This document shows positions 15,130 to 22,800 of a stretch of 60,552 bases of DNA, piece by piece (position 1 is the first letter of the stretch; each line of letters opens with the position of its first letter). The position numbers and the translations under genes are program-made. Origin of the DNA: a virus; IMG/VR virus record IMGVR_UViG_3300029267_000655, positions 1-60,552 of that record; one strand, given 5' to 3'. The notes beneath the pieces were generated by a model, which was not told where the DNA came from, did not search any database, and saw nothing but the letters and a program-made list of their open reading frames with translations.

Positions 15130-17571
15130 TCAAAGTCCTGCTGGTTTTATGTCTAGTTTGAAGTTCTCTAGCTGCTCCTGACCAATCTCTACTAGCAGTT
15201 GAATACCGCTAGAGATTTCACGCCAAAGCTTCTCACCTTGTTCTTGTTTAGACGGTTGTTGTGTTTGTCTGGGATTAAGTTCAGGAATGCCTGACTGGTA
15301 GGCTTGTATCCGACTAAGAGACTCAGCACTACCGGCAGCAACACCTTGAATAACTTCTGGTGTAGCTCTGCCGACTTCTTGCGTAGCCTTATTAACTCCT
15401 TCATCTATACCCATACCAGCAGCTTGACCAGCCATCTGACCTATAGCGTTCAACTCTTCGGGTAGTTGTTCCTCAAGCTTAACTCCGTTCACCTTTAGAT
15501 TGAATTCAGGGAGTTTCTCAGTCTGTGCTACAAATCCCTGAAGAGGGGACTTTAGCTTGCCTGCGTCTCTCTTCAGTATGTTGCCGACTCTCTCTAGGAA
15601 ACCTTCGCCTAGGTCTTCTGCCGGTTTCTCCTCTGCTTTCTGTTTCGCTACCTCTTGCTCAAAGACCTTGACTGAATTCTTAATCGTATCAACACCGATA
15701 GCCTGTCCGGTCAGTCCTTTCTTTAGTAGGTCGGCAGCTTTACCCGCAAACTCTCCAACAAGTTCTAAAGCTCTCTTTAGACCTTCACCAGTCCACTTTA
15801 AGAACTCAACACTGAACACCCACTTAACAGCAGACCCAACAGCCTTAGCCCACTCCCACCACACTTCTAGCATTGTACCTAGGATGACTCCTAGGTTGTG
15901 GTTCATGTTGTTGTGGAATGTTATGAACGCATTGACTATATCTTTGAGGACGTTTAGCCAGTTATTCTTCATCCACTCCGTAAGCATACCCATGTTCTCT
16001 CTAAAGTTCATAACGAACCCTAGGGCACGAGTAGCGAACTCCTTGACTGCCTGAAGTGCTCTATCCCAGCCTACTGTCATATCAACTAGGACGTAGACTA
16101 GGCCAGCTACAGCCGCAGTAATTAGACCAATAGGACTTAGAAGAGCCGATAACAGACCTAGGACGGTACCTAACGCACTGGCAAGAGTACCTAGGACAAC
16201 TAGCAAAGGACCGATACCGGCGACTACAGCAGCTACCAGTAGGATCGTACGTTGAAGCTCAGGGCTTAGTTGTCTCCAGTACTTAATACCCTGAGACAGA
16301 TATGAAGACAGCTTGCCGATCATAGGAGCTAGAGTCTCACCGATCTCTATAGCTGCTACGTTGATTTGGTTCTTTAAAATCCCCATCTGATTGCTGAAAG
16401 ACTTCATCTGCTTGTCGGCAACTTCTTCTGTGATGCCCTTAGCGTTTCTTAGCTCTGTCTCGTATCTGCGGATTGCATCTGAAGTACCTAGCAGGGGTAA
16501 AATGGCTGCCTGAACTTCTGCTGTGAAACCTAGTTGGGTTAGAGTAACTGATTTGAGTTCGTCACTCATCCCGTTAGTTACTTGCTCTATGTTGGCGATT
16601 ATGTCCGCCATGTTTCTCATCTTCCCTGTGCTATCAAATACAGAGAATCCGAGTTCTTTATGTGCCTTAGCGTTGTCGCTAGCTGCCTTACTGAGAAGAA
16701 GCATAACGCGCGCTAGGTTAGAACCTGCTACGTTACCCTTGATACCTTGATCAGCGTAAGCAGCTAAGACGGCAACACCTTCTTCAACCGTCTTATTGTA
16801 AGACTTTAGAGCAGCACCGCCACGATTCGTTATTGCTTCAGAGAACTGTTGTACTGATGCATTAGCTAGAGTATTGGCTTTGACTAGTACATCACCGACT
16901 CTAGCTAGATTCTCTGTGTCTTGAGTCAAGTCTTTGCTAGTCATACCTAACGCAGACTGAGCGTCGGTAAGTAAGTCTGTAGCTAGTGCCATATCAAACG
17001 CACCGGCAGTAGCAAACTTACTGACCTTAGGCAACAGAGCCATAGACTGTTCTGCGTCTTTACCCGCACTAGCTAGGAAGAAGTATGACTCAGCTAGGTC
17101 TGTTGGTCCTTGTTGTAGTTCTCCTCCAGCCGAAAGGTTAAGAGCAGCTTTCCTCATTCTATCGGTCTGCTCAGCAGTCACAGCCATGATAGACGTGGAC
17201 TCAGTCATCGCCTGATCAAAGCTAGCGAATGACTTAACAGCTACCCCACCGGCAGCTATAGCAGGCAGAGTTAGAGCGACAGATAGACTCTTACCCGCTG
17301 TTCTAGCTGCCGTACCAGCTCCTCGTAGACTCGTAGCTAATGAACCGACTAAGACCTTAGACTTAGCCAAGACTCCATTAGCCATAGACAACTCAGCTCT
17401 CAGCTTCTTAGACCCAGACAAGAATCTACCTTGAGAGTCTCGAAGCTTACCGTCTACGTCTCTAGCGAATCGTTGAGTAGCTTTCGATGACTCATCAAGA
17501 GTCTTCTTGTAGCCTGAGTTCTCTCCGGTCAGTCTTACGACTAGATTCTCAACTTCGTGTTCACTAGCCAT
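15130..17571 (-). CDS. Tail tape measure protein
   Basis: 813 residues, the longest protein of the tail operon and placed right after the frameshifted chaperone genes. The N-terminal half has the TP901-type core (SFASFDQAMTESTSIMAV, QGIKGNVAGSNLARVMLLLS, LGFTAEVQAAILPLLG). A hydrophobic region at about 425-480 (TILLVAAVVAGIGPLLVV) may insert in the host membrane on DNA ejection. Length and position predict a long flexible tail. It overlaps the T-like frame by eight bases. Confidence 0.92.
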   Translation of the reverse strand: MASEHEVENLVVRLTGENSGYKKTLDESSKATQRFARDVDGKLRDSQGRFLSGSKKLRAELSMANGVLAKSKVLVGSLATSLRGAGTAARTAGKSLSVALTLPAIAAGGVAVKSFASFDQAMTESTSIMAVTAEQTDRMRKAALNLSAGGELQQGPTDLAESYFFLASAGKDAEQSMALLPKVSKFATAGAFDMALATDLLTDAQSALGMTSKDLTQDTENLARVGDVLVKANTLANASVQQFSEAITNRGGAALKSYNKTVEEGVAVLAAYADQGIKGNVAGSNLARVMLLLSKAASDNAKAHKELGFSVFDSTGKMRNMADIIANIEQVTNGMSDELKSVTLTQLGFTAEVQAAILPLLGTSDAIRRYETELRNAKGITEEVADKQMKSFSNQMGILKNQINVAAIEIGETLAPMIGKLSSYLSQGIKYWRQLSPELQRTILLVAAVVAGIGPLLVVLGTLASALGTVLGLLSALLSPIGLITAAVAGLVYVLVDMTVGWDRALQAVKEFATRALGFVMNFRENMGMLTEWMKNNWLNVLKDIVNAFITFHNNMNHNLGVILGTMLEVWWEWAKAVGSAVKWVFSVEFLKWTGEGLKRALELVGEFAGKAADLLKKGLTGQAIGVDTIKNSVKVFEQEVAKQKAEEKPAEDLGEGFLERVGNILKRDAGKLKSPLQGFVAQTEKLPEFNLKVNGVKLEEQLPEELNAIGQMAGQAAGMGIDEGVNKATQEVGRATPEVIQGVAAGSAESLSRIQAYQSGIPELNPRQTQQPSKQEQGEKLWREISSGIQLLVEIGQEQLENFKLDIKPAGL

Positions 17572-17913
17572 AGTCTTTACTGCCTTTCATACCTAAGAAA
17601 GAAAACCACCTAGCCCTACTGAGCTTAGTGGCTTCGTCTTTGTCTCGTTGAGTCTTAGGTTTGGTCTTCTTCCTAGTGAACCTTATTCGGAAGTCTCGAA
17701 GCTTAATTGACTTCTTGTTTCTAGATAGGACTCGTCGGACTTCTTGAGCTATCTGCATCAGGTAATACTGGTCAGGAGTTGTCCGGTCTTGGTCTTGTTC
17801 TAACCACACCATCCATAGTCGGTATTCTCTATGAGTTACTTCCTTGAGAACTCTAGCTAGAGGCATTCTGAGATGGGTGGCTAGAACAAACCAACCGTCT
17901 AACTCCTTTACTC
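17564..17913 (-). CDS. Tail assembly chaperone T-like extension, read by -1 frameshift
   Basis: This frame is open from 17913 to 17564 and includes an ATG at 17866 (MPLARVLKEV). The core EYRLWMVWLEQDQDRTTPDQYYLMQIAQ resembles lambda gpT, which is only made fused to gpG. In the upstream gene the heptamer GGGAAAC (17914-17920 on the minus strand) is positioned as G-GGA-AAC, five bases before its stop, and a -1 slip enters exactly this frame. The expected product is a G-T fusion of about 243 residues that bridges tape measure and tube protein. Independent initiation at 17866 is less likely but possible. Confidence 0.85.
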
Positions 17914-18291
17914 GTTTCCCCTGTCTTCCTCTGCTTGGTCTTTCTTGTCTTCGCTCTCGTCTAGGTCTGAAATCTCTTTGACCTTCTCATAGAGAGTCTT
18001 AACGATCTTGTTCTTCCAAGAGAGGATGACTTGTTTAGGTACGTTCTGACCCTTCTTAGGGCCGTCAGCGTAGTAGAGACAGTAAGAGACTAGAAGAGGC
18101 TCAACGCTAGCTAGATTGCGGATAGATTGCGGCTTACCGCTCTCTCCTAATTGAGTGCAAGCTAGCATAGCGTTCCGGTAGTTAACCGCTGCCTCTCCTG
18201 TAGCCTCACGTAAGATGTATTGATCACCTCCAATCTTAACTGGAATCTCGATCAGTGTTACATCTTCAAAGTTCAGTTCTTCAACTCCCAT
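17908..18291 (-). CDS. Tail assembly chaperone G-like protein
   Basis: 127 residues with the composition and position of gpG-like chaperones, between the major tail protein and the tape measure. The core includes YILREATGEAAVNYRNAML and VEPLLVSYCLYY, and the end is acidic (DLDESEDKKDQAEEDRGNE). Near the stop is the slippery GGGAAAC that produces the longer G-T form. G coats the tape measure during tail assembly and is absent from mature virions in the lambda model. Confidence 0.85.
   Translation of the reverse strand: MGVEELNFEDVTLIEIPVKIGGDQYILREATGEAAVNYRNAMLACTQLGESGKPQSIRNLASVEPLLVSYCLYYADGPKKGQNVPKQVILSWKNKIVKTLYEKVKEISDLDESEDKKDQAEEDRGNE
17914..17920 (-). promoter_or_regulatory. Programmed -1 ribosomal frameshift site GGGAAAC
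   Basis: The zero-frame codons are AGG GGA AAC GAG TAA, so the X-XXY-YYZ heptamer is intact and in the right frame. The new frame reads RVKELDGWFV and continues to 17564. Lambda uses GGGAAAG at the same place between G and T. Confidence 0.85.
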
Positions 18292-18323
18292 AGTTCTTCG
18301 CTCCTGAGTTAAGTGGTTAGGGG

Positions 18324-18800
18324 TTAGTCAGTACCAACCGAAGTCTTGTAGTTAGGTGCCGTTTCAGCTCCGGTGGACGAGTCAACATTGGTAGCAACAA
18401 TGACGATGTCGGCTAGGGGTTCTTCTCCTTCTTGGTTCTCTTGAGGAGTAAACGACCGAAGATAACCGAAGAAGTCTAGAGTGTCTCCGTTAGGGAAGTG
18501 AACCGTGATAGAACCGTTAACATTGACTAGAGCTAGGATCTGATCAATGACAACAGGATCATAGGCTACCGTGGCACTAGCGTCGGTTACTTCGTAGAGA
18601 CTTCTAGCTGCCTTGGTTCGGGTAGCACTATTGAACATGTTGGTAATGTCAATAGGATCACCACCGTCGATACCAGGCGGAGTTACAGTCTTCTCCCAGA
18701 AAGATACGTCGGCATCAGCAGCGAACGCAATTTTTGTACTAAATCCATCGTCTAGTCTTGAACCAACAGGAGTTGATCGTGAGGTTGTGCTTAGTGTCAT
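18324..18800 (-). CDS. Major tail tube protein
   Basis: 158 residues, Thr/Ser/Asp-rich and beta-rich, with VAYDPVVIDQILALVN and GSITVHFPNGDTLDFFGYLRS followed by EGEEPLADIVIVATN, the usual major tail protein pattern (phosphatase-like last strand). It lies just before the G-like chaperone and after the tail terminator, the standard order for siphoviruses. Confidence 0.85.
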   Translation of the reverse strand: MTLSTTSRSTPVGSRLDDGFSTKIAFAADADVSFWEKTVTPPGIDGGDPIDITNMFNSATRTKAARSLYEVTDASATVAYDPVVIDQILALVNVNGSITVHFPNGDTLDFFGYLRSFTPQENQEGEEPLADIVIVATNVDSSTGAETAPNYKTSVGTD

Positions 18801-18812
18801 TTCTGACTTCCT

Positions 18813-19259
18813 TTAAGTCTTGGTTATTGACGCGACAGCATTCACTACAAATACTGTTCTCTTGCTAGTTGGAGAGTCCTTACCTATGAACAAAGGTGGA
18901 CCGGTTCTTGTTATTGCTTGAATCAGATAGGTTGAGCTGTCTATGGTTACCGACTCTCTATAGATAGTTGAGTCTAGAACCTCTGCTATATCTCTTGCCC
19001 TACCGAAGCAGTCTGTATACTTAGCTGATCTAACTCTTATTTGGATTCCGTACTTTTCTGTTCTAGACGAAGCGACCATATCACGTCCTTGGTCGATTCC
19101 TTCTGTACCGTAGACAGTTATGCAAGAGTCTGGATTCTCAGATTCCACAGCAACACCTATAGGCCAACTACCGCTAGCACTAGGTAACGTACCTAGAGCA
19201 TTGTTTATTAGGGAGCGTCTTACAATGTCTTCTGGACTATGGTCTAGCTGTCCTGTCAT
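18813..19259 (-). CDS. Tail terminator/minor tail completion protein
   Basis: 148 residues. PEDIVRRSLINNAL, SCITVYGTEGIDQGR and YGIQIRVRSAKYTDCFGRA are typical of siphovirus tail terminators: an N-terminal helix, then a strand with IQIRVR, then a long helix. It sits between the gp10-like gene and the major tail protein gene. The ATG overlaps the previous stop. Confidence 0.75.
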   Translation of the reverse strand: MTGQLDHSPEDIVRRSLINNALGTLPSASGSWPIGVAVESENPDSCITVYGTEGIDQGRDMVASSRTEKYGIQIRVRSAKYTDCFGRARDIAEVLDSTIYRESVTIDSSTYLIQAITRTGPPLFIGKDSPTSKRTVFVVNAVASITKT

Positions 19260-19624
19260 TGCTTCTCTATCCTGACTTCGTGACTACCCTTTAGGTTGCC
19301 CGTATCAACAGGGGTATTCTTCATGGAGTCTCTTTGGATTAAGAGTGCTCCCACAGCTAGCGACTGAACTATAGACAAACCTGATTTGAACCCTCTTAGA
19401 ACCGTCTTGATAACTTGCTTGCGGTTTCTTCGGTAGGCATTCTCTAAGAACTTAGCTTCACCTACGTGATGATATGCCGCTAGGTTCTCGTGTACGTAAA
19501 CAGCGTACTTAACACCGAACGAGCCTACTATAACTGACCCTTCCTGTGTCTTAGAAGACCTTTTCCTAGCCTTGAGCTTACCTACCAGTCTGTCTACGCC
19601 TTTGACGTTATTAGACCTAGCCAT
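19256..19624 (-). CDS. HK97 gp10-like neck/tail completion protein
   Basis: 122 residues with VIVGSFGVKYAVYVHENLAAYHHVGEAKFLENA and the C-terminal LLIQRDSMKNTPVDTGNLKGSHEV, the signature of HK97-gp10 family proteins that join tail to head. It is separated from the other neck genes (26310-27108) by a 6.5-kb accessory block, which is unusual. Confidence 0.85.
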   Translation of the reverse strand: MARSNNVKGVDRLVGKLKARKRSSKTQEGSVIVGSFGVKYAVYVHENLAAYHHVGEAKFLENAYRRNRKQVIKTVLRGFKSGLSIVQSLAVGALLIQRDSMKNTPVDTGNLKGSHEVRIEKQ

Positions 19625-19841
19625 TACTTCTACCCAATAGTCTTTGAGCTGTCTCTGTTCCCGCCTCTCCTCCTGAGAAGAAGAGTAGTGTCAGAATCTC
19701 AGTCTCGTCGAAGTCGTTTGCTGTTAGATAGAGTATGACAGCTAGGATAGCTAGACGAAGAAGACCCCACATAGGGTGATGGTGATTGTTAGTTAATTGA
19801 CTCACCCTATGCTCCTTAGTGTTTTGGTCTTGCTGGGTCAC
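19617..19841 (-). CDS. Small membrane protein, 74 aa
   Basis: One hydrophobic helix (LLRLAILAVILYLTA, about 27-42) after a His-rich polar N-terminus (NNHHHP), then a short second hydrophobic patch (ILTLLFFSGG). It could be a holin-like protein or a partner of the upstream membrane PAS protein, whose gene it overlaps by 26 bases. The function is not provable from sequence. Confidence 0.6.
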   Translation of the reverse strand: MTQQDQNTKEHRVSQLTNNHHHPMWGLLRLAILAVILYLTANDFDETEILTLLFFSGGEAGTETAQRLLGRSNG

Positions 19842-20436
19842 TATCGAACTTCACTGTTTTTGGTCTAACTGATCCGACATATAGAATTGGTTTACCGTCT
19901 TTAACCAACTCACTTGCTCTAGCTACTGCTTCCCATTCTTTTCCGGTTGCTATGTTCTGTACCCTGTAAGACTCTGAGTAAGGTCTAGACTGGGTAACCT
20001 TTGTTCTCCAACTTTCGTACACTCTGTCTTGATCATCTTTATGGATAGCCCGAAGCCATCCGTTTCCAAGCATCTTCTCTCTAGGTAGACCGAATGACCT
20101 ACATAGCCAACCGTTAGCATGAATACAGTTGCCATCTAGATCACAATAGAAGATTCCAATTTGGAGTGCGTCACATAGTATCTCGTCTACTATGTCTAAC
20201 TCTGCTTTGGTCTCTCTTGTAAGCTCTGCTGCGGTCTCTGCAATCTCCAAACGTGTGATGATTTCTTTCGCAGCTTCGGAACCGAATTCATCCCGAAGAT
20301 CAGAAGCAAATTGAACACTACGAATGATAGAAATAACGTGCTTCCGCCAAAGAAGAGCGACACCACCAGCAGCAACACCCCAGCTAAGAAGTCTTTCTCC
20401 AACATCAAACCATTCACCTATGCTAGAAATATCCAC
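19816..20436 (-). CDS. Membrane-anchored PAS domain protein
   Basis: 206 residues from a GTG start with AAGG upstream. A hydrophobic stretch lies at about 15-35 (LLSWGVAAGGVALLWRK), then a coiled helix (FASDLRDEF... AELTRETKAELD), then a PAS/PAC fold. The PAS part includes ALQIGIFYCDLDGNCIHAN, REKMLGNGWLRAIHKDD and the C-terminal KPILYVGSVR. There is no kinase or cyclase domain. PAS domains sense small ligands, redox state or partners, so this may sense host state at the inner membrane or tune lysis timing with the small membrane protein next door. Confidence 0.75.
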   Translation of the reverse strand: MDISSIGEWFDVGERLLSWGVAAGGVALLWRKHVISIIRSVQFASDLRDEFGSEAAKEIITRLEIAETAAELTRETKAELDIVDEILCDALQIGIFYCDLDGNCIHANGWLCRSFGLPREKMLGNGWLRAIHKDDQDRVYESWRTKVTQSRPYSESYRVQNIATGKEWEAVARASELVKDGKPILYVGSVRPKTVKFDSDPARPKH

Positions 20437-20463
20437 ATTGAAGAACCTTACTACTAGCCTTCT

Positions 20464-20640
20464 TTAATCAGCGTGAATAACTATTTTCAGGTCTCTTCTC
20501 TTAACCGGAAAAGTATCAGACTCACTACCTGTGTAGACTACGAAGTAACCGTAGTACTCTCCAGCTACGTCTACGTCTGCTGATTGGAAGTCATAGGTAA
20601 CCTTACCGTTACTGACGTCAGTTACTCTGAGTTGTATTAA
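20464..20640 (-). pseudogene. 3' remnant of a BppU-like Ig-fold tail protein gene
   Basis: Read on the minus strand, 58 codons encode LRVTDVSNGKVTYDFQ, ADVDVAGEYYGYFVVYTG and RRDLKIVIHAD, then a stop. This is the second half of the Ig-like N-terminal domain common in phage BppU-type proteins. No usable start codon exists in frame, and a stop codon and several further stops lie directly upstream. It abuts the GC-rich module and is probably what remains after that module replaced the 5' part. Confidence 0.6.
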
Positions 20641-21002
20641 CTACCCAGAAGATTAGGTCTACTAATACCTAGACTCTTAAACACATCACCTGCGACGTAG
20701 TCGCCAACCGTCACGTTCCCAAGCCCGGCGAATGCCGACTCGGCATCCTCTGTTGGTTCACCGGACACCCACATCGTGCAGTCCGAGTTGCTGCCAGCGA
20801 GCTGCGCCAACACTGCAAACGACTGCTGCCTCGCGGACGACTCGCACGCATAATGCGTCGCGACTCCCGACGACAGCAACGGAACGGTAAACGTGAACTG
20901 ACCACCCAACGGGTCGAAGTACGCCGCTGCCGCTGCGTTCATCGCCGCGAGTTTTGCCGCAGGAATAATGATCAGCACTCTGTATGTGTAGTCGCTGCTC
21001 AT
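20637..21002 (-). CDS. Hypothetical protein in GC-rich module, 121 aa
   Basis: MSSDYTYRVLIIIPAAKLAAMNAAAAAYFDP is followed by a domain with FTFTVPLLSSGVATHYACESSA and a C-terminal helix. Almost all of it is GC-rich and lacks CTAG, unlike neighbouring genes. The last 12 codons return to phage-like codon use, so the 3' junction falls inside the gene at about 20690. It probably accompanies the LamG protein as a chaperone or structural partner. No family recognised. Confidence 0.6.
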   Translation of the reverse strand: MSSDYTYRVLIIIPAAKLAAMNAAAAAYFDPLGGQFTFTVPLLSSGVATHYACESSARQQSFAVLAQLAGSNSDCTMWVSGEPTEDAESAFAGLGNVTVGDYVAGDVFKSLGISRPNLLGS

Positions 21003-21795
21003 GGCTACACCGCGATGCCGTAGATGTCAGACAGGTACGACTCGACCAATGCAATATGGTCGCCGCTTAACGCCGAGTCGTAGACAAGACACTGAAACAG
21101 GTGCCCCGACAGATTAGCCGCTCCCGATGGATTCGCTCCAAAACGCCAAGCGGTCTGGTTGTATCGCCTTGCCCCGTCGGACGAATCCAGCGTGCCATCT
21201 GCCCCGATAGTAGACAGCGGCAGGGCTGACCCGTTGTGGCGGATTGTCTCTGACGTCCCGTTGAGTTGAGACGTGATGATGTACGCACCCGCTGTCATTG
21301 TTGACGTGCAACCCCTGCCGTATGATTTATTGTCGACCGCACCCGTGTAGGCTAATTGCGTACACACCTCAGACGATGGCAGCCCCGTGTCGCCCAGAAT
21401 CAGACCGCACGCAGCATCCCCTGCTGAGCCACCAGCCTGAGTGTAGAGAGTGGCTTGCGCTGCCGTCGCTGATGTAATGTCGGACGGAATCTTCAACACA
21501 TAGAATATCGTGCAATCGGTCAACGACCACGATGTTGCAATGTCGAAAAAATCATCAGTCCCGTCGAACAGAATGCCCGGCTGGCCATTGAGAACGCCCG
21601 TTTTGTACGTACCGCGTTTGGCGAGCGTAGCCTGCGACCACGTGCGGTTGTTCCCACTGCGGTCGTTAATCTGCTGCACAGGGTCATTGTTAACCGCTGG
21701 TGTCGATCCTGCGTCGGAATACACCTGGTATCTCGCATCAGCCCACAGTTGCAGACCGCTGATGTCGGTCGGTGCCCACGCGTCCGTGATTGCGC
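20690..21795. other. GC-rich mosaic module
   Basis: This 1.1-kb block is visibly richer in GC and in CG dinucleotides than its surroundings and contains no CTAG, although CTAG occurs about once per 80 bases in a native stretch I counted. The borders fall inside two coding regions rather than between genes. That points to replacement of a protein module by recombination from a genome of different composition. Confidence 0.7.
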
Positions 21796-21865
21796 CTCCT
21801 ACTGTGCTTATCCTTCTTCTAACAGGTAGGGATACTATCCTTTGTGTACTTAACCTAGTACTCAT
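21005..21865 (-). CDS. LamG/concanavalin A-like lectin domain protein
   Basis: 286 residues. After about 25 residues with native codon use comes ISGLQLWADARYQVYSD, then INDRSGNNRTWSQATLAKRG, VLNGQPGILFDGTDDFFDI and FIYVLKIPSD-type strands. AWRFGANPSGAANLSGHLFQCLVYDSALS and a final helix complete the typical LamG jelly-roll used for carbohydrate binding. The module is compositionally foreign. It likely contributes to receptor binding or virion decoration and may have been swapped to change host range. Confidence 0.8.
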   Translation of the reverse strand: MSTRLSTQRIVSLPVRRRISTVGGAITDAWAPTDISGLQLWADARYQVYSDAGSTPAVNNDPVQQINDRSGNNRTWSQATLAKRGTYKTGVLNGQPGILFDGTDDFFDIATSWSLTDCTIFYVLKIPSDITSATAAQATLYTQAGGSAGDAACGLILGDTGLPSSEVCTQLAYTGAVDNKSYGRGCTSTMTAGAYIITSQLNGTSETIRHNGSALPLSTIGADGTLDSSDGARRYNQTAWRFGANPSGAANLSGHLFQCLVYDSALSGDHIALVESYLSDIYGIAV

Positions 21866-22362
21866 CAGTTCAGAACCTTAACTAATGCGTTGGCACCCGC
21901 AGCACTGTCTAAATCAAACAGGAATTCAATTAGGGTAAATCCTTTGATGTCTACGTGGATATGAGCTGGAATGTCTCCTGTAGGACTAACAACTTCAACA
22001 GATGTATTAGTGTTGACCCAACTAGCAGCAGCAATCGTATCAGCTAGGAATCGGCTACCCGTATAACCCACAATGTTGCCTAGCGTAACAGTACCTTGAA
22101 ATAGAGGCACAGGAATCCAGACAGGAGTTGCTTGATTGTCCTTAGACCAACCAATAATCCTCATATCGAATGCTTCATTAGCAGCATCAGTACCGCACGG
22201 TAGAACTAAGATAGTATTAGGTACGGGACCGAACGCTGAAGGGTCATACACTCCGTTACCGCTAGGCTCATTGGTTGTGGGTAATTTAGAGGCGAACTCT
22301 GTATCAGCAGAGTTGGTAGCTAGAGCTAGCTCAAACGGATTGTCGCCAGTTAGATTAGTCAT
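21865..22362 (-). CDS. Structural protein of unknown type, 165 aa
   Basis: Beta-rich Ala/Thr/Asn-rich product (NTILVLPCGTDAANEAFDMRIIGW, FQGTVTLGNIVGYTG split by turns) ending FTLIEFLFDLDSAAGANALVKVLN. It looks like a phage decoration or adaptor protein. It lies next to the LamG gene and overlaps it by one base, so the two may form a complex. Confidence 0.6.
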   Translation of the reverse strand: MTNLTGDNPFELALATNSADTEFASKLPTTNEPSGNGVYDPSAFGPVPNTILVLPCGTDAANEAFDMRIIGWSKDNQATPVWIPVPLFQGTVTLGNIVGYTGSRFLADTIAAASWVNTNTSVEVVSPTGDIPAHIHVDIKGFTLIEFLFDLDSAAGANALVKVLN

Positions 22363-22365
22363 ATA

Positions 22366-22800
22366 TCAATTCTCCTTAGTCTTAGTCGCGTATCCGTTAG
22401 CTACCATAGTCTCACTCACGTCTTCGTCATCTAGATATAACTTACCTAGGACTCTATTGAGGGTGAGAATATCCTTTATGTCTTCAGACCCGTTGGTAGG
22501 TATGTGTAACACTACTTGCTTGTTTTGAATTAACTCTTTGAGGAACTTCTTAGCAGCTAGTCCTCTTACTTTCTCTTCCTGATCTGTAGTCCTGCTCTCC
22601 GGTGCCCAGCAATCTAACAGCCTTATTCTCAGTCTTCTTCGTATCTCTACGTCTACCGTATCGCCATCAACTACATAGACGACTCTAGCAGTAGTGGTCC
22701 AACCTAGGTCCGGTGCTTCAGCTATTGATACGGGAGCAACCAAACCCAACATAACGAACACACACAGACCTAGGCTAAGCCACTTCATACCAAACCTCAT
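22366..22800 (-). CDS. Secreted thermonuclease-like (TNase/SNase) protein
   Basis: 144 residues. Residues 1-28 are a signal peptide (Met-Arg-Phe-Gly-Met-Lys, hydrophobic core LGLCVFVMLGLV, likely cut after SIA). Then VVYVVDGDTVDVEIRR and RIRLLDCWAPES form the SNase core with its Asp, Arg and Glu positions. ILTLNRVLGKLYL carries the second Arg. It is near-minimal for the family and probably degrades nucleic acid outside the cytoplasm. It sits in the accessory block between neck genes and is coupled to the upstream gene by overlap. Confidence 0.85.
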   Translation of the reverse strand: MRFGMKWLSLGLCVFVMLGLVAPVSIAEAPDLGWTTTARVVYVVDGDTVDVEIRRRLRIRLLDCWAPESRTTDQEEKVRGLAAKKFLKELIQNKQVVLHIPTNGSEDIKDILTLNRVLGKLYLDDEDVSETMVANGYATKTKEN

